A program made the translations under genes and the position numbers. A stretch of DNA of 46,595 nucleotides from Lachnospiraceae bacterium UBA3282 (GTDB taxonomy: Bacteria; Bacillota; Clostridia; Lachnospirales; Lachnospiraceae): assembly GCA_002361735.1 (NCBI GenBank), contig DETS01000041.1, positions 896-47,490 of the forward strand, written 5' to 3'. Positions within the stretch are counted from its first letter, which is position 1. Every line of letters begins with the position of its first letter. Shown piece after piece: positions 17,575 through 26,020 of this stretch. The notes under the pieces were generated by a model. That model was not told where the DNA came from. It ran no database searches and worked only from the letters and a program-made list of their open reading frames with translations.

Positions 17575-17820
17575 ATGCCGAATATTAAGCCAATATCGGA
17601 TTTGCGAAATTATACAGAGGTGTTGAAAGAGGTGCGGGTGAATCAGCCGGTATATCTGACTCGGAATGGCAGGGGAGCTTACGCGATTGTCGATATGGAG
17701 GAGCTTGACCGACTGAAAGCGACGCTTCAGCTTTTGACAAAACTGGAAGAAGGGGAAGAATCCGCCAGAGAAAAGGGCTGGCTGACGGCGGATGAGGTAG
17801 AAGCCGCTCTGAGAGTGTAA
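17575..17820 (+). CDS. Phd/YefM-type antitoxin
   Basis: 81 residues. The N-terminal DNA-binding fold is typical: PNIKPISDLRNYTEVLKEV, then VYLTRNGRGAYAIVDMEELDRL. The C-terminal helix (SAREKGWLTADEVEAALRV) is the usual toxin-binding part. The ATG at 17575 follows GGAGG; an in-frame ATG at 17563 sits inside that site. The next gene, starting two bases after the stop, is a broken ParE/RelE toxin, so this antitoxin appears to be an orphan survivor. Confidence 0.85.
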   Translation: MPNIKPISDLRNYTEVLKEVRVNQPVYLTRNGRGAYAIVDMEELDRLKATLQLLTKLEEGEESAREKGWLTADEVEAALRV

Positions 17821-17821
17821 T

Positions 17822-17980
17822 ATGCTTAAAATCATGTATGCGCCGAGAGCACTGGAAGATTTACAGGGAATAAAAACATATATTTCTTACAGATCCTTTT
17901 CGGAATCAGCAGTATTTCTGAGGAGGGGGAGGAATACTGGGAGGACTAGCGATACAGAAACCAGCCGGGATGTCAGATGA
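17822..17980 (+). pseudogene. Truncated ParE/RelE-type toxin remnant
   Basis: Only the first 25-30 codons look like a ParE/RelE toxin (MLKIMYAPRALEDLQGIKTYI). After SYRSFSESAV the sequence turns into unrelated Arg/Thr-rich residues and stops at 52 codons, whereas intact toxins have about 95-100. Another frame ends with an acidic IS-EEGEEYWED run, suggesting an internal deletion with frameshift. The stop lies inside the 40-bp palindrome. Loss of toxin with retention of antitoxin is the likely history. Confidence 0.7.
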
Positions 17981-18005
17981 TTCTTAAGAATCATCTGACA
18001 TCCCG
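17966..18005. terminator. 40-bp perfect palindrome, bidirectional terminator
   Basis: CGGGATGTCAGATGATTC followed by TTAA and the exact complement, ending CATCCCG. It separates the toxin remnant from the convergent typA gene. On the + strand it is followed at a short distance by a TTTTTT run. Confidence 0.8.
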
Positions 18006-18015
18006 ACACTGTTTT

Positions 18016-19857
18016 TTATTTCTTCGCCGCCGCCGAAATAGCAGCCCTTTTTCTCAGAGTCGGATCCAAAATCTTCTTCCGGATTCTGAGGCTTTCGGGC
18101 GTCACTTCCAACAGCTCGTCGGTGTCAATAAATTCAAGCGCCTGCTCCAAGCTCAACACCTTGGGCGGTGTGAGACGCAGGGCCTCGTCCGCGGAGGAGG
18201 AACGGGTGTTGGTAAGCTGTTTTTTCTTGCAGACATTCAACTCGATGTCCTCGCCTCGTCCGTTCTGTCCGACGATCATACCGGAGTAGACTTTTTCACC
18301 CGGTCCGATAAAGAGGGTGCCGCGCTCCTGCGCATTGTAGAGCCCGTAGGTGATGGCTTCGCCCGCTTCAAAAGCGATGAGGGAGCCCTGCTTACGGTAC
18401 TGGATATCGCCTTTGTAGGGACCGTAGCCGTCAAAGATGGTGTTCATGATGCCGTTTCCTTTGGTATCGGTCATAAATTCGCCGCGGTAGCCGATCAGTC
18501 CTCTGGAGGGGATGGAAAATTCCAGACGGGTGTAACCGCCGGATGCCATGCCCATGTTTTTCAGTTCGCCTTTTCGCTGGCTTAATTTTTCAATCACAGT
18601 CCCGGAAAATTCTTCGGGCACATCCACATAACACAGTTCCATCGGCTCGGTCTTCTTGCCGTTTTCATCGGTTTTATAAAGCACTTCCGCCTTGCTGACG
18701 GCAAACTCATAGCCTTCCCTGCGCATATTTTCGATCAGCACGGAGAGGTGCAGCTCGCCGCGCCCCGAAACCTTGAAGGCTTCCGTGGTGTCGGTCTCCT
18801 CCACCCGCAGGGACACATCCGTATTTAGTTCCTTGAACAGGCGGTCGCGCAGATGGCGGCTGGTCACGTATTTGCCTTCCTTGCCCGCAAGGGGGGAGTC
18901 GTTGACGATAAAGTGCATGGCAATCGTCGGCTCCGAGATTTTCTGGAAAGGAATCGGCTGCGGATTGTCGGGAGAGCAGAGGGTGTCGCCGATGTGGATG
19001 TCCGCAATACCGGAAATCGCTACGATGGCGCCGATATTGGCTTCTTTTACCTCCACTTTGTTCAGACCGTCATACTCGTAAAGCTTGCTGATCTTTACTT
19101 TTTTCATTTTATCGGGGTCGTGGTGGTTGACGATGACCACTTCCTGATTGACTTTGACAGAGCCGTTATCCACCTTGCCGACGCCGATCCGTCCCACATA
19201 CTCGTTGTAGTCGATGGTGCTCACCAGAAGCTGGGTGCCCGCGTCGGGATCGCCCTGGGGCGCGGGGATGTGCTCGATAATGGTGTCAAAGAGCGGGGTC
19301 ATGTCTCCGCCCTTTACCGTAAGCTGGGTGGTGGCGGTGCCGGTCTTGGCGGAAGCATAGACGAAGGGGCAGTCAAGCTGCTCGTCGCTGGCATCCAGAT
19401 CCATGAAAAGTTCCAGCACTTCATCTACGACCTGAATCGGTCTCGCCTCGGGGCGGTCGCACTTGTTGATGCAGACGATCACGGCAAGATCCAGCTCCAG
19501 CGCCTTTTTTAAGACAAATTTCGTCTGGGGCATGGGTCCCTCGAAGGCATCCACCACGAGAATAACGCCGTTTACCATTTTCAGCACGCGCTCCACCTCG
19601 CCGCCGAAATCCGCGTGGCCCGGAGTGTCGATAATATTGATCTTGGTGCCTTTGTAAGTAACGGCAGTATTTTTAGAAAGGATCGTGATGCCGCGCTCCT
19701 TCTCAATGTCATTGGAGTCCATGACGCGTTCCGCCACTTCCTGGTTCTCCCGAAACACACCGCTTTGCTTGAGCAGCTCATCCACCAGCGTGGTCTTGCC
19801 GTGGTCAACGTGGGCGATGATTGCGATATTTCTCACATCTTCTCTTGTCTGTATCAT
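18016..19857 (-). CDS. typA: Ribosome-associated translational GTPase TypA/BipA
   Basis: 613-residue GTPase acting on the ribosome in stress and 50S assembly. The G domain has AHVDHGKTTLVDELL (P-loop), GITILSKNTAV (switch), DTPGHADFGGEVERVL, NKCDRPEARP and a YASAKTGTA G5-type segment. The EF-Tu-like domain II, domain III, EF-G V-like domain and the BipA-specific C-terminus (GLYNAQERGTLFIGPGEKVYSGMIVGQNGRGEDIELNVCKKKQLTNTRSS) follow. The length is normal for the family. It is transcribed leftward, convergent with the toxin remnant. Confidence 0.97.
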   Translation of the reverse strand: MIQTREDVRNIAIIAHVDHGKTTLVDELLKQSGVFRENQEVAERVMDSNDIEKERGITILSKNTAVTYKGTKINIIDTPGHADFGGEVERVLKMVNGVILVVDAFEGPMPQTKFVLKKALELDLAVIVCINKCDRPEARPIQVVDEVLELFMDLDASDEQLDCPFVYASAKTGTATTQLTVKGGDMTPLFDTIIEHIPAPQGDPDAGTQLLVSTIDYNEYVGRIGVGKVDNGSVKVNQEVVIVNHHDPDKMKKVKISKLYEYDGLNKVEVKEANIGAIVAISGIADIHIGDTLCSPDNPQPIPFQKISEPTIAMHFIVNDSPLAGKEGKYVTSRHLRDRLFKELNTDVSLRVEETDTTEAFKVSGRGELHLSVLIENMRREGYEFAVSKAEVLYKTDENGKKTEPMELCYVDVPEEFSGTVIEKLSQRKGELKNMGMASGGYTRLEFSIPSRGLIGYRGEFMTDTKGNGIMNTIFDGYGPYKGDIQYRKQGSLIAFEAGEAITYGLYNAQERGTLFIGPGEKVYSGMIVGQNGRGEDIELNVCKKKQLTNTRSSSADEALRLTPPKVLSLEQALEFIDTDELLEVTPESLRIRKKILDPTLRKRAAISAAAKK

Positions 19858-19895
19858 ATTGTACCTCTCGAATTTTCCTGTTTATGAGCCCTGAA

Positions 19896-20177
19896 TTAGT
19901 CCTCGACGATTATAGCACTTACTCCCCTTTCTTGCAAGGGGAGCGGGCAAAGCTCGCAATTCCCTTTGTTTTTTCGGATATAGGATTTGATTTCAAAGGT
20001 CAGTTCCACCAAAATCCTTTGATGGATTATCGCAGGCGTCGTCAGCATAAACATTTCGCCGTCGATCAGTTCCGCCCGTTCTCCGTCAGGGAGCGCCTCA
20101 ATATCCGCGACAGTGTACCTTTTTCCACCCTTGATCATGACAAATCGTTCCTCTCTTTTGTTTCGTGCAGCATCCAT
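19896..20177 (-). pseudogene. Truncated Uma2-family endonuclease-like gene
   Basis: 93 residues matching the N-terminal half of Uma2 (DUF820) proteins: KRYTVADIEALPDGERAELIDGEMFML, then IIHQRILVELTFEIKSYIRKNKGNCELCPLPL. The reading then ends in QERGVSAIIVED. Intact members are about 180-200 residues and carry their PD-(D/E)XK acidic residues after this point, so this copy should be inactive. AAGGAG precedes the ATG at 20177. It may still be expressed as a fragment. Confidence 0.7.
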
Positions 20178-20222
20178 AATAATTGTTCTCCTTTTCCGCA
20201 GAAGAATCCTGTTTCTTGGCAA

Positions 20223-20552
20223 AGGATGCTTTGAAATAAAGTAAAGTTTGTCCGGAATCTCCTGCTTTTATGATTGTTAATGGGTTAAAAGCATAGAAAT
20301 TCTGAAACTTAGAATATTAGAAAACAAAGAATATTAGTTATCAGGAAAATGTTATGCTTTGTACACAGTATAAAATAGAGATACGTAGTTGTCAAGAACG
20401 AAATACCGATGATCGCGCGGCTTTTGCGCGACTCCTTACAGTTCTATTTCCCTCAAAAATCTTATATATTGATACTACAATGAATATCAGGGCTGTGACC
20501 TTTTGAAAAGGGTCCTGAAATACAGATAGAATGCAGCAGAATGGAGGAAAAC
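20223..20552. other. Intergenic region before the SSB-like gene
   Basis: About 330 bases without a convincing gene. It holds a TATAAA-like box near 20370, a small stem TCGCGC/GCGCGA (about 20413-20431) and a CCTTTTGAAAAGG palindrome near 20500. Nothing more specific was identified. Confidence 0.4.
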
Positions 20553-21185
20553 ATGACGGATAAGGTGATTGAAAACAACCAGGTGGCGGTGATGGGGGAG
20601 ATCGTGAGCGACTTCTCGTTCAGCCACGAGATTTTCGGAGAGGGCTTTTATATGGTGGATATCAGCGTGGATCGACTAAGTGAGTCAACTGATATCATAC
20701 CGGTGATGGTCTCTGAGCGTCTGATCGACGTAAATGAGGACTATAAGGGCATGAAGATCTGCATCACAGGGCAGTTTCGTTCCTACAACAGGCATGAGGA
20801 GAGGAAAAACAGGCTGGTGCTCTCCGTTTTTGCCAGAGAGATCGAGTTTGTGGAGGAAATCGGGGAGGGAGCCAAGACCAATCAGATTTTTCTGGACGGT
20901 TATATCTGTAAGGCGCCCATCTATCGCAAGACACCGCTGGGACGCGAAATTGCCGACCTTTTGCTGGCAGTGAACAGACCCTACGGAAAATCGGACTACA
21001 TACCCTGCATTTGCTGGGGAAGGAATGCAAGGTTTGCCAGCAGCTTCGAGGTGGGAAGCCGCTGCGCGATCTGGGGCAGGATACAGAGCCGCGAATATAT
21101 GAAAAAACTGTCTGAGGAGCAGTTGGAGAGAAGGATCGCCTATGAAGTTTCCGTCAGCAAGCTGGAGCTGGTGGAGGAGGAATAG
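20553..21185 (+). CDS. Single-stranded DNA-binding protein-like, tandem OB folds
   Basis: 210 residues. The first half (NQVAVMGEIVSDFSFSHEIFGEGFYMVDISVDRLSES...KGMKICITGQFRS) and the second half (TNQIFLDGYICKAPIYRKTPLGREIADLLLAVN...YIPCICWGRNARFASSFEVGSRCAIWGRIQSRE) each resemble an SSB-type OB fold; the second holds the family pattern around PLGREI and CICWG. This double arrangement is seen in Clostridia alongside a standard ssb. It probably binds single-stranded nucleic acid. The start at 20553 is chosen because GGAGG lies inside the alternative upstream ATG (20541). Confidence 0.75.
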   Translation: MTDKVIENNQVAVMGEIVSDFSFSHEIFGEGFYMVDISVDRLSESTDIIPVMVSERLIDVNEDYKGMKICITGQFRSYNRHEERKNRLVLSVFAREIEFVEEIGEGAKTNQIFLDGYICKAPIYRKTPLGREIADLLLAVNRPYGKSDYIPCICWGRNARFASSFEVGSRCAIWGRIQSREYMKKLSEEQLERRIAYEVSVSKLELVEEE

Positions 21186-21291
21186 GACTTGCGCGAAGCA
21201 GATGATTGTGCTAAGATGAAGCGAAGCGGAATCGAGCTTGCACTGCGGAGTACAAGGAGTACAATGTGTAGATATTATACGAGGTATTTAT

Positions 21292-21792
21292 ATGGGAAAA
21301 GGCATGATTCAGATCTATAGCGGAGAAGGTCATGGTAAGTCACCGGCTGCGCTGGGCCGTGCGGTTCAGACAGCCTGCGAGGGAGAGTACGTCGTCATTA
21401 TCCAGTTTTTAAAAGGCCGGGGGCTTGTGGAGTCGGAGTTTGTGAAGCGTTTGGAACCTGAGATCAAGATTTTCCGTTTTGAGAAGTCGGAGGAGGATTT
21501 TTCCAAACTCTCCGACGAGAGGAAAGCAGAGGCGTGCGGTAATATCCGAAACGGCTTGAATTTTGCCAAGAAAATCCTCAATACGGGTGAATGTTCCCTG
21601 CTCATTTTAGATGAGGTACTGGGGTTGATCGATAACGGTATCATCACAGTGGAGGAGCTGAAAAACCTCCTTGCCGGAAAGCCGGAAGAAATGGATATCA
21701 TTATGACGGGTATCACCATAAACGACGAGGTCTGTGCATTGGCGGATCAGGTGACGAAGGTGGAGACCATGCTTTACAAGATATGGGATTGA
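21292..21792 (+). CDS. Cob(I)yrinic acid a,c-diamide adenosyltransferase family (CobA/CobO/BtuR-like)
   Basis: 166-residue P-loop protein that would transfer adenosyl from ATP to a reduced corrinoid. It begins GMIQIYSGEGHGKSPAALGRAVQTACEG (Walker A variant GEGHGKS), then VVIIQFLKGRG, and a Walker B-like LLILDEVLGLIDNGIIT. The GEGHGKS loop differs slightly from the usual GNGKGKT. The ATG at 21292 follows GAGG; a longer frame from 21238 reads through the upstream repeated word. No other cobalamin genes are nearby. Confidence 0.85.
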   Translation: MGKGMIQIYSGEGHGKSPAALGRAVQTACEGEYVVIIQFLKGRGLVESEFVKRLEPEIKIFRFEKSEEDFSKLSDERKAEACGNIRNGLNFAKKILNTGECSLLILDEVLGLIDNGIITVEELKNLLAGKPEEMDIIMTGITINDEVCALADQVTKVETMLYKIWD

Positions 21793-21838
21793 CACGGGAG
21801 TATCCTGGTGCTATGATGAACCTAATTACATAAAGTAA

Positions 21839-22000
21839 GATAGAGGTTGCGTTTTCTATCAGTACGGGCAGGGATGTGTCAGGCACAGAGGAAATGCCCC
21901 GAAAGGAGGAGACGCCGAAAGGAAAAACGCCCTGAACGTTTTTACCTTGGGCGTGCAGTTAAGAGCTGTACGACTGTCATCGATTCGATGGGGCGCTATC
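21839..22000 (+). promoter_or_regulatory. Lysine riboswitch (L-box) controlling dapA-dapB
   Basis: Pairing GATAG ... CTATC (P1, 21839-22000) encloses the conserved L-box pieces in order: AGAGGTTGCG, CCGAAAGG, GACGCCGAAAGG, TTGGGCGTGCAGTTAAGAGCTG and TGTCATCGATTCGATGGGGCGCTATC. It is followed by a strong terminator, giving transcription control in which lysine favours termination. Placement in front of dapA fits feedback on lysine/diaminopimelate synthesis. The short open frame across this region (21847-22104) is not a gene. Confidence 0.93.
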
Positions 22001-22014
22001 AGGTAAGAGAAAGT

Positions 22015-22042
22015 AAGCTGACCCTGTGCGGTCAGCTTTTTC
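22015..22042 (+). terminator. Riboswitch terminator
   Basis: Perfect 9-bp stem AAGCTGACC/GGTCAGCTT with loop CTGTGC, followed by TTTTC. It is the expression platform of the L-box. Confidence 0.9.
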
Positions 22043-22043
22043 G

Positions 22044-22163
22044 GTATAAGCAGAGTCAGAAGATGACGCAGGCAGGATGTATGCTGGCATGCAAGACTGC
22101 CTGAGGCAGCTTATGACGAGCAACGCGAATGAGAGATGCGAAGCATCTCGAATCTGCTTATAC
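22044..22163. repeat. 120-bp segment bounded by 11-bp inverted repeats between riboswitch and dapA
   Basis: GTATAAGCAGA (22044-22054) and TCTGCTTATAC (22153-22163) are exact complements. The interior has further stems, including GAGATGC-GAA-GCATCTC near the right arm. It sits after the riboswitch terminator and before the dapA ribosome site. It may be a small inserted element or an extra leader structure. Confidence 0.55.
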
Positions 22164-22183
22164 AAAACAGAAAGGAGAATATC

Positions 22184-23068
22184 ATGGCAATTTTCAAGGG
22201 CGCGGGCGTGGCGATCGTCACCCCGTTTCAAAAGGACGGCAGCGTAAACTATGACAAATTTGCGGAACTGATCGAGTTTCAGATCGAGGGCGGGACGGAT
22301 GCCATCATCGTCTGCGGCACTACGGGAGAATCCTCCACACTGACGCACGAGGAGCATCTGGATGTGATTCGTTTCTGCGCGGAGCGTGTAAAAGGCAGGA
22401 TTCCCGTGGTAGCGGGTACGGGCTCCAACTGCACCGAGACGGCGATCTATCTCTCGCAGGAGGCGGAGAAGTTCGGCGTGGACGGTCTGCTTTTGGTGTC
22501 GCCCTACTATAATAAAGCGACGCAGAACGGGCTGTATGCGCATTATAAAAAGATAGCGGATTCCGTGAAGCTGCCGATCATCCTCTACAATGTGCCCAGC
22601 CGCACGGGCTGCAACATCCTGCCGCAGACGGTGGTCAGGCTCTGCACGGAGGTATCCAATATCGCAGGTGTCAAGGAAGCCAGCGGCAATATCTCTCAGA
22701 TTGCAAAGGTAAAAGCGCTTGGCGGCGACAAGGTGGATCTTTACTCCGGAAACGACGATCAGATCACGCCGATCCTTTCTCTGGGCGGCATTGGGGTGAT
22801 TTCCGTGCTCTCGAACGTTGCGCCGAAACAGACACATGAGATCTGTCAGAAGTTTTTCGACGGCGATGCGGCGGGAAGCGCGGCCGAGCAGCTGCGGGCG
22901 ATCGATCTTGTCGAAGCGCTGTTCTGCGAAGTGAATCCGATCCCCGTAAAGGCGGCCTTGAATCTGATGGGAAAGGAAGTGGGCGGTCTGCGGATGCCTT
23001 TGTCCGAGATGGAGCCTGCGAATGTGGAGCGGCTTAAGAAAGCGATGCAGGAGTACGGCATCCTGTAA
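22184..23068 (+). CDS. dapA: 4-hydroxy-tetrahydrodipicolinate synthase
   Basis: Condenses pyruvate with aspartate semialdehyde, the first committed step to diaminopimelate and lysine. 294-residue TIM barrel with VAIVTPF, the GTTGESSTL loop binding pyruvate, VSPYYNKATQNGLYAHY, ILYNVPSRTG (catalytic Tyr) and AGVKEASGNI (Schiff-base Lys). The ATG at 22184 follows AAAGGAG; the longer frame from 22136 runs into the upstream structure. It is controlled by the lysine riboswitch and followed by dapB. Confidence 0.97.
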   Translation: MAIFKGAGVAIVTPFQKDGSVNYDKFAELIEFQIEGGTDAIIVCGTTGESSTLTHEEHLDVIRFCAERVKGRIPVVAGTGSNCTETAIYLSQEAEKFGVDGLLLVSPYYNKATQNGLYAHYKKIADSVKLPIILYNVPSRTGCNILPQTVVRLCTEVSNIAGVKEASGNISQIAKVKALGGDKVDLYSGNDDQITPILSLGGIGVISVLSNVAPKQTHEICQKFFDGDAAGSAAEQLRAIDLVEALFCEVNPIPVKAALNLMGKEVGGLRMPLSEMEPANVERLKKAMQEYGIL

Positions 23069-23095
23069 TATAAAAATGTATGATAGAAGGAGGCA

Positions 23096-23132
23096 GATTG
23101 AAAAATAAGTCTGATGACCTTATTTCTCAATC
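23096..23132 (+). other. Intercistronic hairpin between dapA and dapB
   Basis: GATTGAAAAATAAG (23096-23109) pairs with CTTATTTCTCAATC (23119-23132) with one mismatch. There is no T-tract, so it is more likely an RNA stability or processing element than a terminator. Confidence 0.5.
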
Positions 23133-23160
23133 GCAAAAATGCTCCGATAGGGAGGTAACT

Positions 23161-23916
23161 ATGACAAAAGTAATCATGCACGGCTGCAACGGCAAAATGG
23201 GGCAGACCATTTCCGCTTTGATCGCGGCCGATGACGAGATAGAGATCGTGGCAGGCGTGGACGCCAGAGACGAGGGAAAAAACCCATATCCCGTTTTTTC
23301 ATCGATCGGTGAATGTACGGTGGCGGCGGACGCACTCATCGACTTTTCCACGGCGGCGGCGGTGGATGGTCTGCTCGACTATTGCGCGGACAAAAATCTG
23401 CCCTGTGTTTTGTGTACGACGGGGCTTTCCGAGGCACAGCTTGCAAAGGTGGCGGAGACCTCAAAGAAGGTGGCAGTCCTTAAATCCGCCAATATGTCCC
23501 TCGGTATCAATATGCTCTTAAAATTGTTAAAGGAGGCGGCGCAGACGCTTGCCCCCGCAGGGTTTGATATCGAAATCGTGGAAAAGCATCACAACCAGAA
23601 GCTGGATGCGCCCAGCGGCACGGCGCTTGCGCTGGCGGATTCCATCAATGAGGAGATGGGAAAAAGCTATGAGTATGTTTATGACAGGAGCCGGGTCAGA
23701 CAGAAGCGGGACGCGAAGGAAATCGGTATCAGTGCGGTTCGCGGCGGCACCATTGTCGGCGATCACGATGTGATCTTTGCGGGCGCGGACGAGGTGGTCA
23801 CCTTTTCCCACAGGGCGTATTCCAAGGCGGTGTTTGGCAAAGGCGCGATCCAGGCGGCAAAATTCTTAAAGGGGAAACCCGCGGGAATGTATGATATGGC
23901 GGATGTGATCGGATAG
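23161..23916 (+). CDS. dapB: 4-hydroxy-tetrahydrodipicolinate reductase
   Basis: Second step after dapA, NAD(P)H-dependent. 251 residues with the nucleotide-binding start IMHGCNGKMGQTI, ALIDFSTAAAV, CTTGLSEAQ, SANMSLGINMLL and the catalytic HHNQKLDAPSGTAL motif. The GGTIVGDHDVIF and FSHRAYSK segments complete the family pattern. The ATG at 23161 follows GGGAGGT. The longer frame from 23080 reads through the intercistronic hairpin. It is co-transcribed with dapA and probably shares its lysine control. Confidence 0.97.
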   Translation: MTKVIMHGCNGKMGQTISALIAADDEIEIVAGVDARDEGKNPYPVFSSIGECTVAADALIDFSTAAAVDGLLDYCADKNLPCVLCTTGLSEAQLAKVAETSKKVAVLKSANMSLGINMLLKLLKEAAQTLAPAGFDIEIVEKHHNQKLDAPSGTALALADSINEEMGKSYEYVYDRSRVRQKRDAKEIGISAVRGGTIVGDHDVIFAGADEVVTFSHRAYSKAVFGKGAIQAAKFLKGKPAGMYDMADVIG

Positions 23917-23996
23917 ACTCTGCCACGATGGGAGAGTTTAAAAACGTCCGTATGACAGACAAAAGATAGAACAAAACACAAGATGCGGGGGAATCC

Positions 23997-25955
23997 ATGG
24001 ACGATTTAGAATTAAAGTATCTGAAAAGTTTATCAAAACAATATCCGACGATCGCGGCGGCTTCCACGGAGATCATCAATCTGCAGGCGATTTTAAATCT
24101 CCCAAAGGGCACCGAGCACTTTATGACGGATATCCACGGAGAGTATGAGCAGTTTAATCATATCCTCAAAAACGGCTCCGGTTCGGTGCGGCGAAAGATT
24201 GACGAGGAATTTGGCAATACCTTAAGCATCAAGGATAAAAAGAGCCTGGCGACCCTCATTTACTATCCGCAGGAAAAGCTGGATATCGTGATGGAGCAGG
24301 AGGATGAAACTTCCATCGAAGACTGGTATAAGATCACGCTGCACAGGCTGGTGCAGATCACCAAGCGGGTCTCGTCAAAGTATACCCGTTCCAAAGTGAG
24401 AAAGGCGCTGCCGAAAGACTTTTCTTATATCATCGAGGAGCTGATCACGGAGAAGGCGGAAATTCAGGATAAGGAAGCTTACTACAACGAGATCATTCAC
24501 ACCATTATCCGTATCGGACGGGCGCCGGAGTTCATTGTGGCACTCAGTAACCTCATTCAGCGGCTGGTCATCGACCATCTGCACATCGTGGGGGATATCT
24601 TTGACAGAGGACCGGGTCCCCATATTATTCTGGATACGCTCTGCGATTATCATTCGGTGGATGTGCAGTGGGGAAACCATGATATCGTGTGGATGGGCGC
24701 GGCAAGCGGTCACTTAGCCTGCATTGCCAATGTGATCCGTATGGCAGCGCGCTACGGGAATCTCGATACCCTGGAGGAAGGCTACGGCATCAATCTGATT
24801 CCGCTGGCCACCTTTGCGCTCGACGCTTATAAAGATGTGGACTGCGAGGCCTTTGCCATCAAGTACAATACGGATTACGATACCAAAGACTTAAGCCTTG
24901 ACATGAAGATGCACAAAGCGATCTCCATCATCCAGTTTAAGCTGGAGGGGCAGCTGATCATGCGGCGTCCCGAATTTGCCATGCAGGAGAGGCTGCTCCT
25001 CAATCATGTCGATTATGAGAATAAGGCGCTGGTGCTGGACGGGGTCTCTTATCCCATGAAGGATACAGAGTTCCCGACGGTAAACAGAAAGCGCCCTTAC
25101 GAGCTGACCGCGGAGGAGGAACAGGTGATGGAGCGGCTCAGACATGCTTTTGTCAAGTGCGAGAAGCTTCAAAAGCATGTGCGCTTCCTTTTTTCCAAGG
25201 GTGGTCTCTACAAAGTCTATAATTCCAATCTGCTCTACCATGGCTGTGTGCCCATGGACGAGGAGGGGAATTTTAATAAGGTCAACGTTTACGGGGAGGA
25301 GTACAGCGGCAAGGCGCTCTACGACGTGTTGGAACACTATGCGAGAAAGGGCTATTACTCCCACGATCTTCAGGAAAAACTGAAAGGACAGGATATCATC
25401 TGGTATATCTGGGCGGGACCCAATTCTCCGGTGTTCGGCAAGGATAAGATGGCTACCTTTGAGCGGTATTTCCTCGCGGATGAGGAGCTTAGAAAGGAGC
25501 GGAAGAACGCCTATTACAGACTGCTTGACAGCGAGATGGTGGTGAACCGCATCCTGCAGGAATTTGGACTGGATGAGACCTGTTCCCACATTGTCAACGG
25601 TCATGTGCCGGTGGAGAGAAAAAAGGGAGAGTCGCCCGTGCACTGCGGCGGCAAGCTCCTTGTCATAGACGGCGGTTTCTCGAAAGCATATCAGGATAAG
25701 ACCGGGATCGCGGGTTACACACTGGTGGTCAACTCTTACGGGATGCGTCTGGTGGCGCATGAGCCCTTCGAGTCCACGGAATCGGCGATCAGGCAGGAAT
25801 CGGATATCTTTTCGGATTCCTTTATCTTAGAGACTACGGCATTGCGTCAAAAAATCTCTGACACGGAGATCGGCGCGGAACTGCGGGAGAGAATCCATCA
25901 GCTGGAAGAACTCTTGCAGGCATACAGAGACGGTATTTTGATTGAAAAAAGCTAA
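23997..25955 (+). CDS. fbp: Fructose-1,6-bisphosphatase class III
   Basis: Gluconeogenic phosphatase of the Firmicute class III type, 652 residues. Metallophosphatase motifs are FMTDIHGEYEQFNHIL, HIVGDIFDRGPGPH, WGNHDIVWMGAA and, later, HIVNGHVPV. The central region with the YSGKALYDVLEHYARKGYYS stretch and the C-terminal DGGFSKAYQDKTGIAGYTLV block match the family throughout and the length is normal. It is the last gene before a strong terminator and may be read from the dap transcript, about 80 bases downstream. Confidence 0.96.
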   Translation: MDDLELKYLKSLSKQYPTIAAASTEIINLQAILNLPKGTEHFMTDIHGEYEQFNHILKNGSGSVRRKIDEEFGNTLSIKDKKSLATLIYYPQEKLDIVMEQEDETSIEDWYKITLHRLVQITKRVSSKYTRSKVRKALPKDFSYIIEELITEKAEIQDKEAYYNEIIHTIIRIGRAPEFIVALSNLIQRLVIDHLHIVGDIFDRGPGPHIILDTLCDYHSVDVQWGNHDIVWMGAASGHLACIANVIRMAARYGNLDTLEEGYGINLIPLATFALDAYKDVDCEAFAIKYNTDYDTKDLSLDMKMHKAISIIQFKLEGQLIMRRPEFAMQERLLLNHVDYENKALVLDGVSYPMKDTEFPTVNRKRPYELTAEEEQVMERLRHAFVKCEKLQKHVRFLFSKGGLYKVYNSNLLYHGCVPMDEEGNFNKVNVYGEEYSGKALYDVLEHYARKGYYSHDLQEKLKGQDIIWYIWAGPNSPVFGKDKMATFERYFLADEELRKERKNAYYRLLDSEMVVNRILQEFGLDETCSHIVNGHVPVERKKGESPVHCGGKLLVIDGGFSKAYQDKTGIAGYTLVVNSYGMRLVAHEPFESTESAIRQESDIFSDSFILETTALRQKISDTEIGAELRERIHQLEELLQAYRDGILIEKS

Positions 25956-25992
25956 AAAAGAGTTCTCGGGGATTGCCTCGGGAACTCTTTTA
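25955..25992. terminator. Bidirectional terminator after fbp
   Basis: AAAAAGAGTTCTCGGGG-ATTG-CCTCGGGAACTCTTTT. It serves fbp and the convergent lipoprotein gene. Confidence 0.85.
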
Positions 25993-26020
25993 CGGTAATG
26001 GGAAATTGTGAAATTTCCCG

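Noticed and set aside
21847..22104. Short open frame over the lysine riboswitch
   Set aside because: It overlaps the L-box core and its terminator; the Arg/Cys-rich product lacks family features.
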